This document shows, in pieces, positions 1-6,184 of a DNA stretch of 10,654 bases. The stretch covers positions 1 through 10,654 of the forward strand of contig JADGIF010000336.1 in assembly GCA_018985225.1 (NCBI GenBank), given 5' to 3'. Position numbers and translations under genes: made by a program. This DNA comes from Amoeboradix gromovi. Its lineage: Eukaryota; Sanchytriomycota; Sanchytriomycetes; Sanchytriales; Sanchytriaceae. The stretch's first letter is position 1. The number at the start of each line of letters is the position of its first letter. The notes beneath the pieces were generated by a model. That model searched no databases. It was not told the origin of the DNA and saw only the letters and a program-made list of their open reading frames with translations.

Positions 1-69
1 CTGTACAGAATATTTATTTTTGAAATTTCGATACAAATTGTCTAGTCTAGTTTTTACAGAGCATGTCCC
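1..69 (-). mobile_element. Third MITE copy, partial (cut by window edge)
   Basis: Read on the minus strand from 69, the sequence begins GGGACATG and continues into TAAAAACTAGACTA. This matches the terminal inverted repeat of the two complete MITE copies (929-1334, 6396-6855) at about 22 of 27 positions, the mismatches all falling in one internal block. It then runs, after a gap relative to the longer copy, into AAAATAAATATTCTGTACA (plus positions 2-20), an exact 19-nt match to 6505-6523 of that copy. Both blocks come in the same order, so I read this as the end of a reverse-oriented copy whose rest lies outside the window. It sits just past the 3' end of the CK2 beta gene. The terminal block also resembles 6575-6598 inside copy 2, so the copy may be rearranged. 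Confidence 0.5.
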
Positions 70-161
70 ATATGTTATAAATAAGATATTCAGATAATCA
101 CATTTGTTTAATTAGAAAATTAGTCATGAAAAGACACTAGAGCCATACAATCCATCTAGTC

Positions 162-176
162 AATAAATCATTTATT
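162..176. terminator. Palindromic poly(A)-signal-like motif
   Basis: AATAAATCATTTATT is a perfect 15-nt palindrome around its central base, so AATAAA reads on both strands. It abuts the TGA stop of the CK2 beta gene, which reads leftwards, and could specify 3' end formation for that gene and for anything arriving from the left. Related 13-15-nt versions occur at 5167-5179, 7222-7235 and 10635-10648. A polyadenylation role is inferred from sequence and position only. Confidence 0.4.
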
Positions 177-883
177 CAATTAGAACATCCGGTCCTGTAA
201 TCGATTCCGTTTTTAATTCTAATCCAAGCATTTTTGGGTCCATGTGCGGCTGCTTCATTGACTCTGAATCCAAATATCTTGGGTATATGCATAACCCGAT
301 TGTCCAATTTCTCGTGAATAGAATGCAATGACATACTAGATACATCGCTTGTCATGAATGAATCACTAGAGGAATCATCATTTACAAAATTAGTAAGCTG
401 CAGTATGTCCTTCTCAAATTGTTTGTAAAATGTACTGGCAAATGATATTCCAAAGCAAGCGCCGTCTAAAGCATCAAAAGGCAATTTTGGACGATAGATA
501 TCTAAACAACTACAGCAAAAAAGTTTAACACTCTCTTTGCCAAAGTCATCTGTTATTCCCAAGGGTAGCATTGGGCAATATCTACAATAAACTCGATCAC
601 AGGCACCAAAATCTTTTTTGTAAAATTTTATTTTCATTAAATTCAGACCTTGCGCGGTAAGAATAAATTTACGATGCACCATTCCATAAAGCAAAGCAGC
701 ATTAGAGTCTAATGTACCATCTTCATGCACATCAGATTGATCCAGTATTCGTTTTAATGCAAGCTCGCCTTGTGGTATTTCTCGCAGGAGGCTATTTGCC
801 ATTGACTTCAAAGTCTCAAGGTCTATTTCTACAAAATATTTAGAGGTGGGCAATGAAAGAAATTTATTGATCCATTGAGACAT
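176..883 (-). CDS. CKB1: Casein kinase 2 regulatory (beta) subunit
   Basis: The 235-residue protein matches the CK2 beta family along its length. Family knowledge: the beta subunit dimerises through a zinc finger and holds two catalytic alpha subunits in the CK2 tetramer, tuning substrate choice and stability in nucleus and cytoplasm. Seen here: an N-terminal helical domain ending LLYGMVHRKFILT (residues 64-76), then CDRVYC (95-100), PMLPLG (104-109) and LFCCSC (121-126). These give the four zinc ligands C95, C100, C123 and C126. DGACFG (140-145) and PKIFGFRVNE (201-210) follow, as in fungal Ckb proteins. Oddities: the acidic loop that follows the ILD helix in animal CK2 beta is about ten residues shorter, and a Ser/Asp-rich stretch (169-189) is inserted before PKIFGF. 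The N-terminus lacks the usual Ser/Glu phosphorylation tail. The start is the first ATG (883) and the frame is intronless. CKB1 versus CKB2 cannot be decided. Confidence 0.95.
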   Translation of the reverse strand: MSQWINKFLSLPTSKYFVEIDLETLKSMANSLLREIPQGELALKRILDQSDVHEDGTLDSNAALLYGMVHRKFILTAQGLNLMKIKFYKKDFGACDRVYCRYCPMLPLGITDDFGKESVKLFCCSCLDIYRPKLPFDALDGACFGISFASTFYKQFEKDILQLTNFVNDDSSSDSFMTSDVSSMSLHSIHEKLDNRVMHIPKIFGFRVNEAAAHGPKNAWIRIKNGIDYRTGCSN

Positions 884-928
884 TAAGATCTGATCAAGAA
901 AGAGGAATGTTTCGGTTAAGAAACAAAA

Positions 929-1334
929 GGGACATCAAATATAAAAACTAGACTAACTTTCTGAAATAGTTTGAATCATTATTTCAAGCATTTATTAACC
1001 GATTGTAAGTTAAATTAAATTAACCTGTTCAAGTAAATTATTTTAGTATAAAAGCTTTTCATCCATCAAAATCTTAGAAACAATGATTACAAGAAGAAGA
1101 GAAAACAAAAAAAAGTTATACGAGGGTAGCAAGAAGAAGAAAATGGAACAGATAAGACACTCAAAGACCTTACTTGAAAGAGATAGTGGTCATCTTGTTT
1201 TATTTTAAAGAGAGGAATGACGTTTATGAAAGAAAATTGGTTTGAGAGAAGGACTTTTATTAATAATAGCATATCCTCCTTGTGGTGTACTTCCTTTAAA
1301 AACCACTTGATCTAGTTTTTATATTTGGTGTCCC
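929..1334 (+). mobile_element. MITE copy 1, 406 bp, non-autonomous
   Basis: The ends are inverted repeats. The left end begins GGGACATCAAATATAAAAAC and the right end, reverse-complemented, begins GGGACACCAAATATAAAAAC. They pair over 24 bp with one mismatch. AAAA flanks both ends, so a 3-4 bp A-rich target duplication is possible but cannot be told from local composition. The inside has no long ORF. It carries TATAAAAG at 1047-1054 and a segment at about 1130-1310 clearly related to 6650-6820 in copy 2. It lies in the spacer between the CK2 beta start and the 3' end of the GPI-protein gene, so it forms part of the CK2 beta upstream region. The superfamily is not identifiable from the ends alone. 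Confidence 0.85.
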
Positions 1335-1395
1335 AAAATATGGAAAGAGCAAGACAGTCTCAAGACACCAATTTATTTGATTTAATTCTGATTTA

Positions 1396-1845
1396 TTAAA
1401 AAGCATAAATCAGAAATACCAACGCTAGACCGATAGTCCATCGAATACTATTCGAATTCGATTCCATCCTAAACAGACTAGAGCAGCTATAATAAATTTC
1501 TTTGTCTGTTGCATTTGTGTAAAGTATTCTGACAAAGTACTTATCAGCAGCTTCCAGTGTCTCATTCAAGTTCACAGTTACAAAAGATTCATTTGTATAA
1601 AGAGGATCTGCGAGATATTGACTAGCTTCAGGCAAAAGTCTATTATAAGGTGTGTCTGTTATATTATCATTCAATTTCAACAGAATTACGTGGATTGGTA
1701 ACTTACTCAAATGTCTTTTTTTCCATCTTAAAGTTACGTTAGTATTGGGATGCCAAATTGTGTTTTCATTTGGCTCTTGTATATTCAAGGTATTGTCGCA
1801 GTTGAATTTTATGGCAAACAAAGTCCAAATTTGAAATATCGACAT
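1396..1845 (-). CDS. Small GPI-anchored cell-surface protein, Kre9/KNH-like domain
   Basis: This 149-residue protein looks secreted and GPI-anchored. A short hydrophobic N-terminus (about 1-14) can serve as a signal peptide. Residues 21-45 (NIQEPNENTIWHP, then NVTLRW) fit the pattern of the Ser-Thr-rich GPI-anchored / Kre9-KNH family: I-x-x-P near the start, then a W, then a strand ending in W. Five N-glycosylation sequons are visible at N36, N61, N85, N94 and N111. The two cysteines, C16 and C121, could form a disulfide if cleavage leaves C16 in place. The C-terminus has a small polar stretch (SNSNS, 129-133) and then a hydrophobic tail to the last residue, the arrangement of a GPI attachment signal. 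In fungi such proteins act at the cell wall; the exact role is unknown. The TAA stop runs into AATAAATCAG, a likely poly(A) signal. The start codon lies 151 bp from the divergent proteasome gene. Confidence 0.75.
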   Translation of the reverse strand: MSIFQIWTLFAIKFNCDNTLNIQEPNENTIWHPNTNVTLRWKKRHLSKLPIHVILLKLNDNITDTPYNRLLPEASQYLADPLYTNESFVTVNLNETLEAADKYFVRILYTNATDKEIYYSCSSLFRMESNSNSIRWTIGLALVFLIYAF

Positions 1846-1996
1846 TGTAAAATAGGGGTCCTTGAATTAAGTCAATGGTAATTGAGGAAGATATATAAAA
1901 TTTTCTGGTGAACTAGTGACGGAACTGTATTCTGTAATTCGCAACGGTTTTATCAAACACTAGTAACTAGAATTTTGTTTTTTGAGACACTCCAAT
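1846..1996. promoter_or_regulatory. Shared divergent promoter region
   Basis: This 151-bp gap separates the start codons of the leftward GPI-protein gene and the rightward proteasome alpha4 gene, so both must be expressed from it. A TATA-like TATATAAAA lies at 1892-1900, 97 bp upstream of the proteasome ATG. I see no match in this gap to the PACE element that drives proteasome genes in budding yeast. Confidence 0.5.
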
Positions 1997-2750
1997 ATGG
2001 CTTACGATCGTGCATTGTCTATCTTCAGTCCTGATGGTAAACTATTTCAAGTAGATTATGCAAATGAAGCTGTAAAAAAAGGAAATCTAGTCGTAGGATT
2101 GAAAACAAAAACAATTGCAATTTTAGCAGTCGAAAAGAAATCCGTCTTGAATCTTCAGAATCCTCGAACTATTAAAAAAATTCTTTTCGTTGATCGTCAT
2201 GTGGCTTGTGCTTTTGCAGGATTAAGTGCCGATGCTCGTGTCCTAATTGATCAAGCCAGAGTGGAAGCTCAAAGTTATCGGTTGACCTTAGATGACGCCC
2301 CCTCTACTGAATATTTGGCAAAACATGTTGCTAAAATACAACAGAAATACACACAAAGTGGTGGCAAACGTCCATTTGGAATCAGTGCTTTGTTCATTGG
2401 CAATGACGTGGAACCAAAATTATACCAAACCGACCCAAGTGTAGTTAAAATTAATATAGGGTGTATGTACTGAATGGAAGGCGTGTTCTATTGGTAGAAA
2501 CTCCAACTCTGTTAAAGAATATTTAGAGAAATATTACAAAGATGATTTGAGCGATGAAGAAGCTTTGATATTATGTTTAAAAGGGTTACTAGAGGTCGTG
2601 CAATCTGGAAGTCAAAACATTGAAGTTGTTATGTTGAAGGATGGTAAGATTACGCATGTTGAACAAGACGGCTTGGAAGCGGCCGTACAGACAATCGAAG
2701 CTGAGAAAGAAGTTGAGCTAGCTGCAAAGAAGCAATCTTCTGGTAACTAA
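1997..2750 (+). CDS. PRE6: 20S proteasome alpha4 subunit (Pre6/PSMA7), with a 19-nt intron
   Basis: The spliced product (exons 1997-2440 and 2460-2750) is 244 residues, close to the usual 248. It is a non-catalytic alpha-ring subunit of the 20S proteasome. The N-terminus MAYDRALSIFSPDGKLFQVD is the proteasome alpha-type signature, followed by YANEAVKKG, GVEKKSV-like AVEKKSV, AFAGLSADAR, RRPFGISAL-like KRPFGISAL and LYQTDPS. Exon 2 resumes at GVCTEWKACSIGRNS, matching the G-x-x-x-x-WKA-x-x-IGR block that follows DPSG in the family, and ends LLEVVQSGSQNIE plus a charged Lys/Glu tail. Without splicing the frame dies eight codons after DPS. The start is the ATG at 1997, because the alpha signature begins there. 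An in-frame TTG lies upstream at 1982. The intron falls exactly between codons. Confidence 0.95.
2441..2459 (+). other. Ultrashort 19-nt spliceosomal intron
   Basis: The segment is GTAGTTAAAATTAATATAG. It starts GT, ends AG, lies between codons, and its removal restores the proteasome alpha4 reading frame at a conserved junction (DPS, then G-x-x-x-x-WKA). No other GT-AG pair nearby restores this alignment. The last eight bases, TAATATAG, are identical to those of the 20-nt intron in the SPX transporter gene, and the TTAAT there may double as the branch site. Confidence 0.9.
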
Positions 2751-2862
2751 GTAAACTTTTTCCGTTAATCTTGTGCTTTGTACTATAATTATGTTAATAT
2801 TGCAGACGTTAAGTGCGAAGATATTAAATGACTCAGTAAAAAATCTCCACGTTTAGTATTCA

Positions 2863-3054
2863 ATGGACTCGAACAGAATTTTAAAGACTGACGAAAACAT
2901 AGAATTGCTACATAAGATATCTCAACTGTTGAATACAGGATTAGATAAAGAGATATTAAAGAGGTGTGTTGCCTTATTAGAAGGAGGAGCAGACCCAATT
3001 GCTTTGGCAGCTGTATTCAAGGAATTACAAAGTGAAAACTGCAATGAACAGTAG
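2863..3054 (+). CDS. MZT1: MOZART1-like mitotic-spindle organising protein
   Basis: The 63-residue protein matches the MZT1 family, which is 64 residues in fission yeast and about 82 in humans. Family knowledge: MZT1 is a small helical subunit that binds the N-terminus of gamma-tubulin complex proteins (GCP3/Alp6) and helps recruit and activate gamma-tubulin ring complexes at spindle poles. Seen here: the diagnostic run ISQLLNTGLDKEILKRCVAL (residues 19-38), then EGGADPIALAAVFKELQ (40-56), corresponding to ISxxLNTGLDxExLxxCVxLxExGxxPEALAxVIKEL. The gene is intronless and starts at the first ATG after the proteasome gene, 112 bp downstream on the same strand. It ends with TAG, and AATAAA follows within about 30 bp. 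The size and C-terminus fit a complete gene. Confidence 0.92.
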   Translation: MDSNRILKTDENIELLHKISQLLNTGLDKEILKRCVALLEGGADPIALAAVFKELQSENCNEQ

Positions 3055-3535
3055 AATATCAAAGTGTATTGCTAAAATAAAACCAAGTGTATAAAGCTAA
3101 ACCCTTCATAAGTTTCGACTTTTAGTACAAATTGCTCCCCATATGGCTCGATGCAGCATAAACTACTCTTCAAAGGGTATGAATTTAATGCGATTATATC
3201 GAATTAGTATTTTTCATTCCATAATGCAATACTGATATTGACTATTTTCAAAATCCACTAATTCAACATATAGCATAAATTCAAAGATCTAGAATCAGCA
3301 CTGGTGTAAAAAGGAATAAAAACTTGAGAGTTTCGGTTATTATTTGAAGCGAATTATTTAGTTCTGGCAAAGAATTTGTCAAATAATTGAAACCTAAGCA
3401 CAGTATTTCTAGTAAAAAGCTAAACTACTTCGGAAGTGCGCCATAGCTTAATTTAAGACGCAAAGAAGCGATGGAAAATGGCTCTGCTGAACAATCTTAA
3501 ATTTCGCCAGTAAATGTTTATTAGTTCAAATCTTT
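3055..3535. other. Gene-free spacer between two 3' ends
   Basis: This stretch separates the ends of MZT1 (+) and the broken gene at 3536-4350 (-), so it contains 3' regions only. AATAAA occurs shortly after MZT1 (about 3077), and on the minus strand just past the TAA of the other gene (about 3518). I found no open frame with recognisable protein, no tRNA-like fold and no match to the MITE ends. Confidence 0.6.
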
Positions 3536-4090
3536 TTATCTTGTTTTCAACTGGCTAAACCGTTCTTTAAAGCACTTTACTTGATTGTATATTGCGCTGT
3601 CCTCATTCAGCTCCACATTGCGCAATTTTTTTATTTCAATCATCCTAATTGCGACAAATTGAGAACAACCCAGCTCTTTCGTTACCGCCTTTGAGTCACA
3701 GCTCCAGTTCTTCACCCAGTATTTCGGTCCTAGCAAATGTATTAATGTCTCTGAAGATTCTTGACTAGATATTTGTTGCAAATTTCTTTATAAACAGGAC
3801 TAAATAAATCATGACAAAAGTTCGGCTCTTTTCCCTTCTTATTATTTTCTAATAGCGTTTTTATTAATTCTTTGATTTCCGCATTGTATTGTTGAATTTC
3901 AGTGAAGTGACTACATATTTTCTCTGTCTCCGCTAAATGCTTGACATGCAGTTCAATAAAGAGTTTCCTTAAATAGTTGTCACTTTGATATTCTGGGTGT
4001 TCGTTTACTTTCTCGAGCACTATTGTCAAGGTATCCTTGCTGGAAATTAGCTCTCCTTTTAGCTCAGAAAAAATAGGTTGCTGAATGTAA

Positions 4091-4111
4091 CTAATGGAAT
4101 CATCTACCTAC
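4091..4111 (-). other. Possible 21-nt intron in the broken gene
   Basis: On the minus strand this segment begins GTAGGTAGATG and ends CCATTAG. Its length is a multiple of three, and removing it deletes the in-frame TAG at 4108-4110 without changing frame, joining QF-N-YIQQP. The GTAG start resembles the proteasome intron, but the end lacks the TAATATAG seen in both supported introns. Confidence 0.3.
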
Positions 4112-4173
4112 TTAAATTGGTGGATTGAATGCATATCCTTCAATGCTTTATTGACAATCTCGCTGATCTTTAG

Positions 4174-4194
4174 CTATTTTGGATTCATCCGAAC
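4174..4194 (-). other. Possible 21-nt intron in the broken gene
   Basis: On the minus strand the segment begins GTTCGGATG and ends AAAATAG, with the in-frame TAG as its acceptor. Removing 21 nt keeps the frame (ND, then LKISEIVNK). The donor GTTCG is unlike GTA in the two well-supported introns, so this is weaker than 4091-4111. Confidence 0.2.
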
Positions 4195-4408
4195 GTCGTT
4201 GGATGAAGTGGGGTAATTCGTATTTTATAATTGCTGATGTTTGAATTGTCCGACCACAGATACGATGACAGTAACGCTTTCGCTATAGCTGTAGAAGTTT
4301 CTAAAGACATCTAAATGTCTTATGAGACGACCGTACTCAGCTGCTCTTCCCTAGATTTGAGCTGCCTGGGTGTTGAAAATTTAATTTTACTTTGTTTGAA
4401 ACAGCGCA

Positions 4409-5143
4409 ATGCAAAATTCAAATTTAAGCACGGAACTCACCGAAGAAGAGCTAAAAAACCTTAGTCAAGCTAGTCCACCAAAGTATACCAGCAAAGCTAA
4501 TCCAAATCCATCTCCATCAAAGCAACCGCAAAACCCATCAAATGGACATTCTCCAACTCACGCACAGCCAGCATCAGCACCAATTCATACCCAAAATTGG
4601 GATACTTTAGATGAGCCTGTGTCAGCTACTATTAAAAGAGACTTGCTGAATGTATGGCGTAAGATGAAAAAAGTCATATATCCTGTGGGCAGCGACGAAG
4701 ACTTATTAAAGAATTGGGATTTGTGGGGGCCTTTGCTACTCTGCCTATCTTTAGCTATTGTTCTAAGTGCTGAAAATAAGGGCGACCAACTTACTTTGAT
4801 GTTTTCCACCACTTTTGTTGTTGTTTGGATTGGCTCAATTATCGTAACCTTGAATGCCAAACTTCTAGGTGGAAAAATATCAATTCTTCAATCTGTTTGC
4901 GTTTTGGGATACTGCCTATTCCCTTTGTTAATATCTGCAATCATTTGCTTTTTTGTTAAGATAATATTTATTAGATTGATAATAGTTTCTGTTTCTTTAG
5001 CATGGTCTGTATGGTCTTCTGTTGGATTCTTATCCATTGATTCGTTGCAAGAGAAGAGAATGTTAGCCGTAATTTTATTTCATTTAGGTTTATCCTGTAT
5101 TTCTGTTTTACTTTATTTTAGGCTTTCTAATAGTGCTGACTAA
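4409..5143 (+). CDS. YIPF6: YIPF6-like Yip1-domain Golgi membrane protein
   Basis: The 244-residue protein matches the YIPF6 branch of the Yip1 family. These are five-pass membrane proteins of the ER and Golgi that associate with Ypt/Rab GTPases and maintain Golgi structure and vesicle traffic. Residues 1-65 are a cytosolic tail rich in Pro, Ser and Asn. TLDEPVSATIKRDLLNVWRK (66-85) and MKKVIYP (86-92) form the conserved pre-membrane motif. DLWGPLLLC (104-112) starts the first membrane segment, and TLNAKLLGGKISILQSVCVL (147-166) plus GYCLFPL (167-173) are the family hallmark between segments two and three. Two more hydrophobic segments follow to the C-terminus, which ends LSNSAD. The frame is intronless from the first ATG. 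AATAAATCATTTT lies 23 bp past the TAA. The start lies about 60 bp from the open end of the divergent broken gene. Confidence 0.93.
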   Translation: MQNSNLSTELTEEELKNLSQASPPKYTSKANPNPSPSKQPQNPSNGHSPTHAQPASAPIHTQNWDTLDEPVSATIKRDLLNVWRKMKKVIYPVGSDEDLLKNWDLWGPLLLCLSLAIVLSAENKGDQLTLMFSTTFVVVWIGSIIVTLNAKLLGGKISILQSVCVLGYCLFPLLISAIICFFVKIIFIRLIIVSVSLAWSVWSSVGFLSIDSLQEKRMLAVILFHLGLSCISVLLYFRLSNSAD

Positions 5144-5166
5144 GTAGTAAACCGTTAACACGCTTT

Positions 5167-5179
5167 AATAAATCATTTT
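5167..5179 (+). terminator. Poly(A)-signal-like motif after the YIPF6-like gene
   Basis: AATAAATCATTTT begins 23 bp after the TAA stop. It is a shorter relative of the palindromic motif at 162-176 and follows the only gene on this strand here, so it is a reasonable polyadenylation signal. Confidence 0.45.
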
Positions 5180-5316
5180 CTGTTCAATTTTAACTTTGTT
5201 TCATTGTTTACTTTACTCTTGCAGTCAAGTGAAGATATGTGAGACCCATTCTGACAATGTACACATTCCCAAGTAGGAGTAGCACTTAGAAACCATACTA
5301 GGATTCCGATATCTTC

Positions 5317-5637
5317 ATGTCATCCTGTACGAAGTTTATCAGGAAAAAGAAGGGAGGAACTGAGAAGATGACAGACGAGGAATTACATCCAAGTGCTGCC
5401 TTGCTTGTCAGCAAGGCGGCATTACAAACATCAAGACAGAATATGAAAATCGTTGTTGGTTGAGATATTGCAACATTTGCTCAAGTGCTAATCTGCAAAA
5501 CTTTTTTTGAAAGAAATATTGCCAGTGAATATTTCATATTGAAAAATGTTTGATGGCATATTATGGGACTGACGCATCTTTCCAGGTGGTCATCCGACTT
5601 CGAGTTGGGGACATTTCTGAGATTGGATAACTTGTAG
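5317..5637 (+). pseudogene. Coding-like remnant, frame broken by two TGA codons
   Basis: One frame opens at ATG 5317 and encodes 48 residues, including EELHPSAALLVSKAALQTS. It stops at TGA 5461-5463, then continues in the same frame for 29 codons (IATFAQVLICKTFFERN within) to TGA 5551-5553, and for 27 more (MGLTHLSRWSSDFELG within) to TAG 5635-5637. Long same-frame openness and varied amino-acid composition suggest a former gene. I cannot name the family. The intact genes in this window use TGA as a stop (CK2 beta, SPX transporter), so reassignment of TGA is not a good explanation. Chance openness remains possible. Confidence 0.3.
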
Positions 5638-5778
5638 TCATCTCAGTCGAATCAAAGCTATTATAACTGCTAAGCGTCGAATATCAGTATCTTGTGTTGG
5701 AAATCAAAGGCCCTTCTGTAGTGCTGATTTAGCTTGTATCCCCGCAATAAATGATCTTTTTCTCACTTTCTTCTGCTA
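5621..5778 (+). pseudogene. Remnant carrying a repeated Cys-containing peptide
   Basis: A plus-strand frame open from 5621 runs through LSRIKAIITAKRRISVS and then encodes CVGNQRPFCSADLAC followed by IPAIN (from 5693). The same peptide with two substitutions is encoded on the minus strand in the small ORF at 10344-10553. The coding match is confined to about 21 residues; the flanks diverge. It looks like a fragment of a gene or element present elsewhere in the genome. The family is unknown and no complete gene is visible here. Confidence 0.35.
5693..5754 (+). repeat. 62-bp inverted repeat, arm 1
   Basis: This arm matches the reverse complement of 10399-10460 at 59 of 62 positions by my count. 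It begins TGTGTTGGAAATCAAAGG and ends CCCCGCAATAAATGA. Similarity drops quickly on both sides. The two arms point inwards around a 4.6-kb interval that holds MITE copy 2 and the SPX transporter gene. Confidence 0.85.
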
Positions 5779-5805
5779 CTTGGTCTTGCTTCCTTTGTCT
5801 TCGTG

Positions 5806-6127
5806 CTAATTTTTAGCCACCATGTTTCCCAAAATAAGCTGTGAACTAGGTCGTACCTTCATATGCTTGAGTTGTGATGGTTTTAGTGTCGATCGAACTG
5901 TTTGGTAGACTGGTGTAGCACGATTTGGGTACTTCTTTAGTGGGTTTGTACATCCAATGGCTGAACCTCTTTTTATTTTTGTCATCTGCTCTAACTCTTG
6001 CACTATCTAGTTCTCTTCCAGTATATCTCATGCAGAACTTGTAAATCATTTTCCCAGGTATTTGAAAACCTAAATTATTAAATTCGGAATAGCACTTGCA
6101 AATAGCGAGGTTTTTTAGAAAAAGTTA
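5806..6127 (-). pseudogene. Coding-like remnant on the minus strand
   Basis: One minus-strand frame is open from 6126 to 5846 and reads well as protein: CKCYSEFNNLGFQIPGKMIY, KFCMRYTGRELDSARVRADD, then KKRFSHWMYKPTKEV. A second frame, shifted by one base, is open across its end and reads NRATPVYQTVRSTLKPSQLK to a TAG at 5806-5808. The combination suggests one gene broken by a frameshift or an unrecognised tiny intron. Neither part is recognised. No clear start is visible, because the first frame begins after a TAA without an early ATG. Confidence 0.3.
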
Positions 6128-6184
6128 TAAGATTGTAACATTCGTCATTTGGGCGCACAAACTAAACAATGGAAGTAATATCCG

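Larger units (their letters stand above)
3536..4350 (-). pseudogene. Unrecognised helical-protein gene, broken or multi-intron
   Basis: One minus-strand frame reads from 4350 to 3742 with only three stops (TAA 4225-4227, TAG 4174-4176, TAG 4108-4110). It then overlaps another open frame (about 3783 to 3536) that ends ERFSQLKTR. The encoded peptides are charged and helix-prone, for example EYGRLIRHLDVFRNFYSYSE early, ISEIVNKALKDMH, LRKLFIELHVKHLAETEKI, and YNAEIKELIKTLLENN. I do not recognise the family; a cytoskeletal, kinetochore or membrane-bending helical protein is possible. Both TAG codons lie in possible 21-nt frame-preserving GT-AG segments (4091-4111 and 4174-4194). The TAA and the frame change near 3745-3783 have no convincing intron. 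No ATG is visible at the 5' side before the YIPF6-like gene begins. The likeliest reading is a decaying gene; a live gene with several tiny introns or assembly errors is the alternative. Confidence 0.45.

Noticed and set aside
1087-1272. Minus-strand 61-residue ORF within MITE copy 1
   Set aside because: Low-complexity hydrophobic text from the purine-rich part of the element and not conserved in copy 2.
1652-1834. Plus-strand open frame opposite the GPI-anchored protein gene
   Set aside because: Antisense shadow of a well-supported gene with signal, sequons and anchor; the shadow has no recognisable features.
2360-2368. GGTGGCAAA, the PACE (Rpn4) proteasome promoter element
   Set aside because: It lies inside the proteasome coding sequence and simply encodes the conserved SGGKRPFG region; no copy is found in the promoter.
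2460-2750. Programmed +1 frameshift instead of an intron in the alpha4 gene
   Set aside because: A 19-nt insertion with exact GT and AG ends, no extra residues expected by the family, and the same ending as the transporter intron make splicing far more likely.
2789-2998. Minus-strand 69-residue ORF over MZT1
   Set aside because: It is the antisense of a conserved gene and shows no family similarity.
3052-3060. Readthrough or reassignment of TAG after MZT1
   Set aside because: The protein ends at the normal family length, and readthrough would add only a few residues before TAA.
4585-4860. Minus-strand 91-residue ORF within the YIPF6-like gene
   Set aside because: Antisense shadow of a strongly conserved membrane protein.
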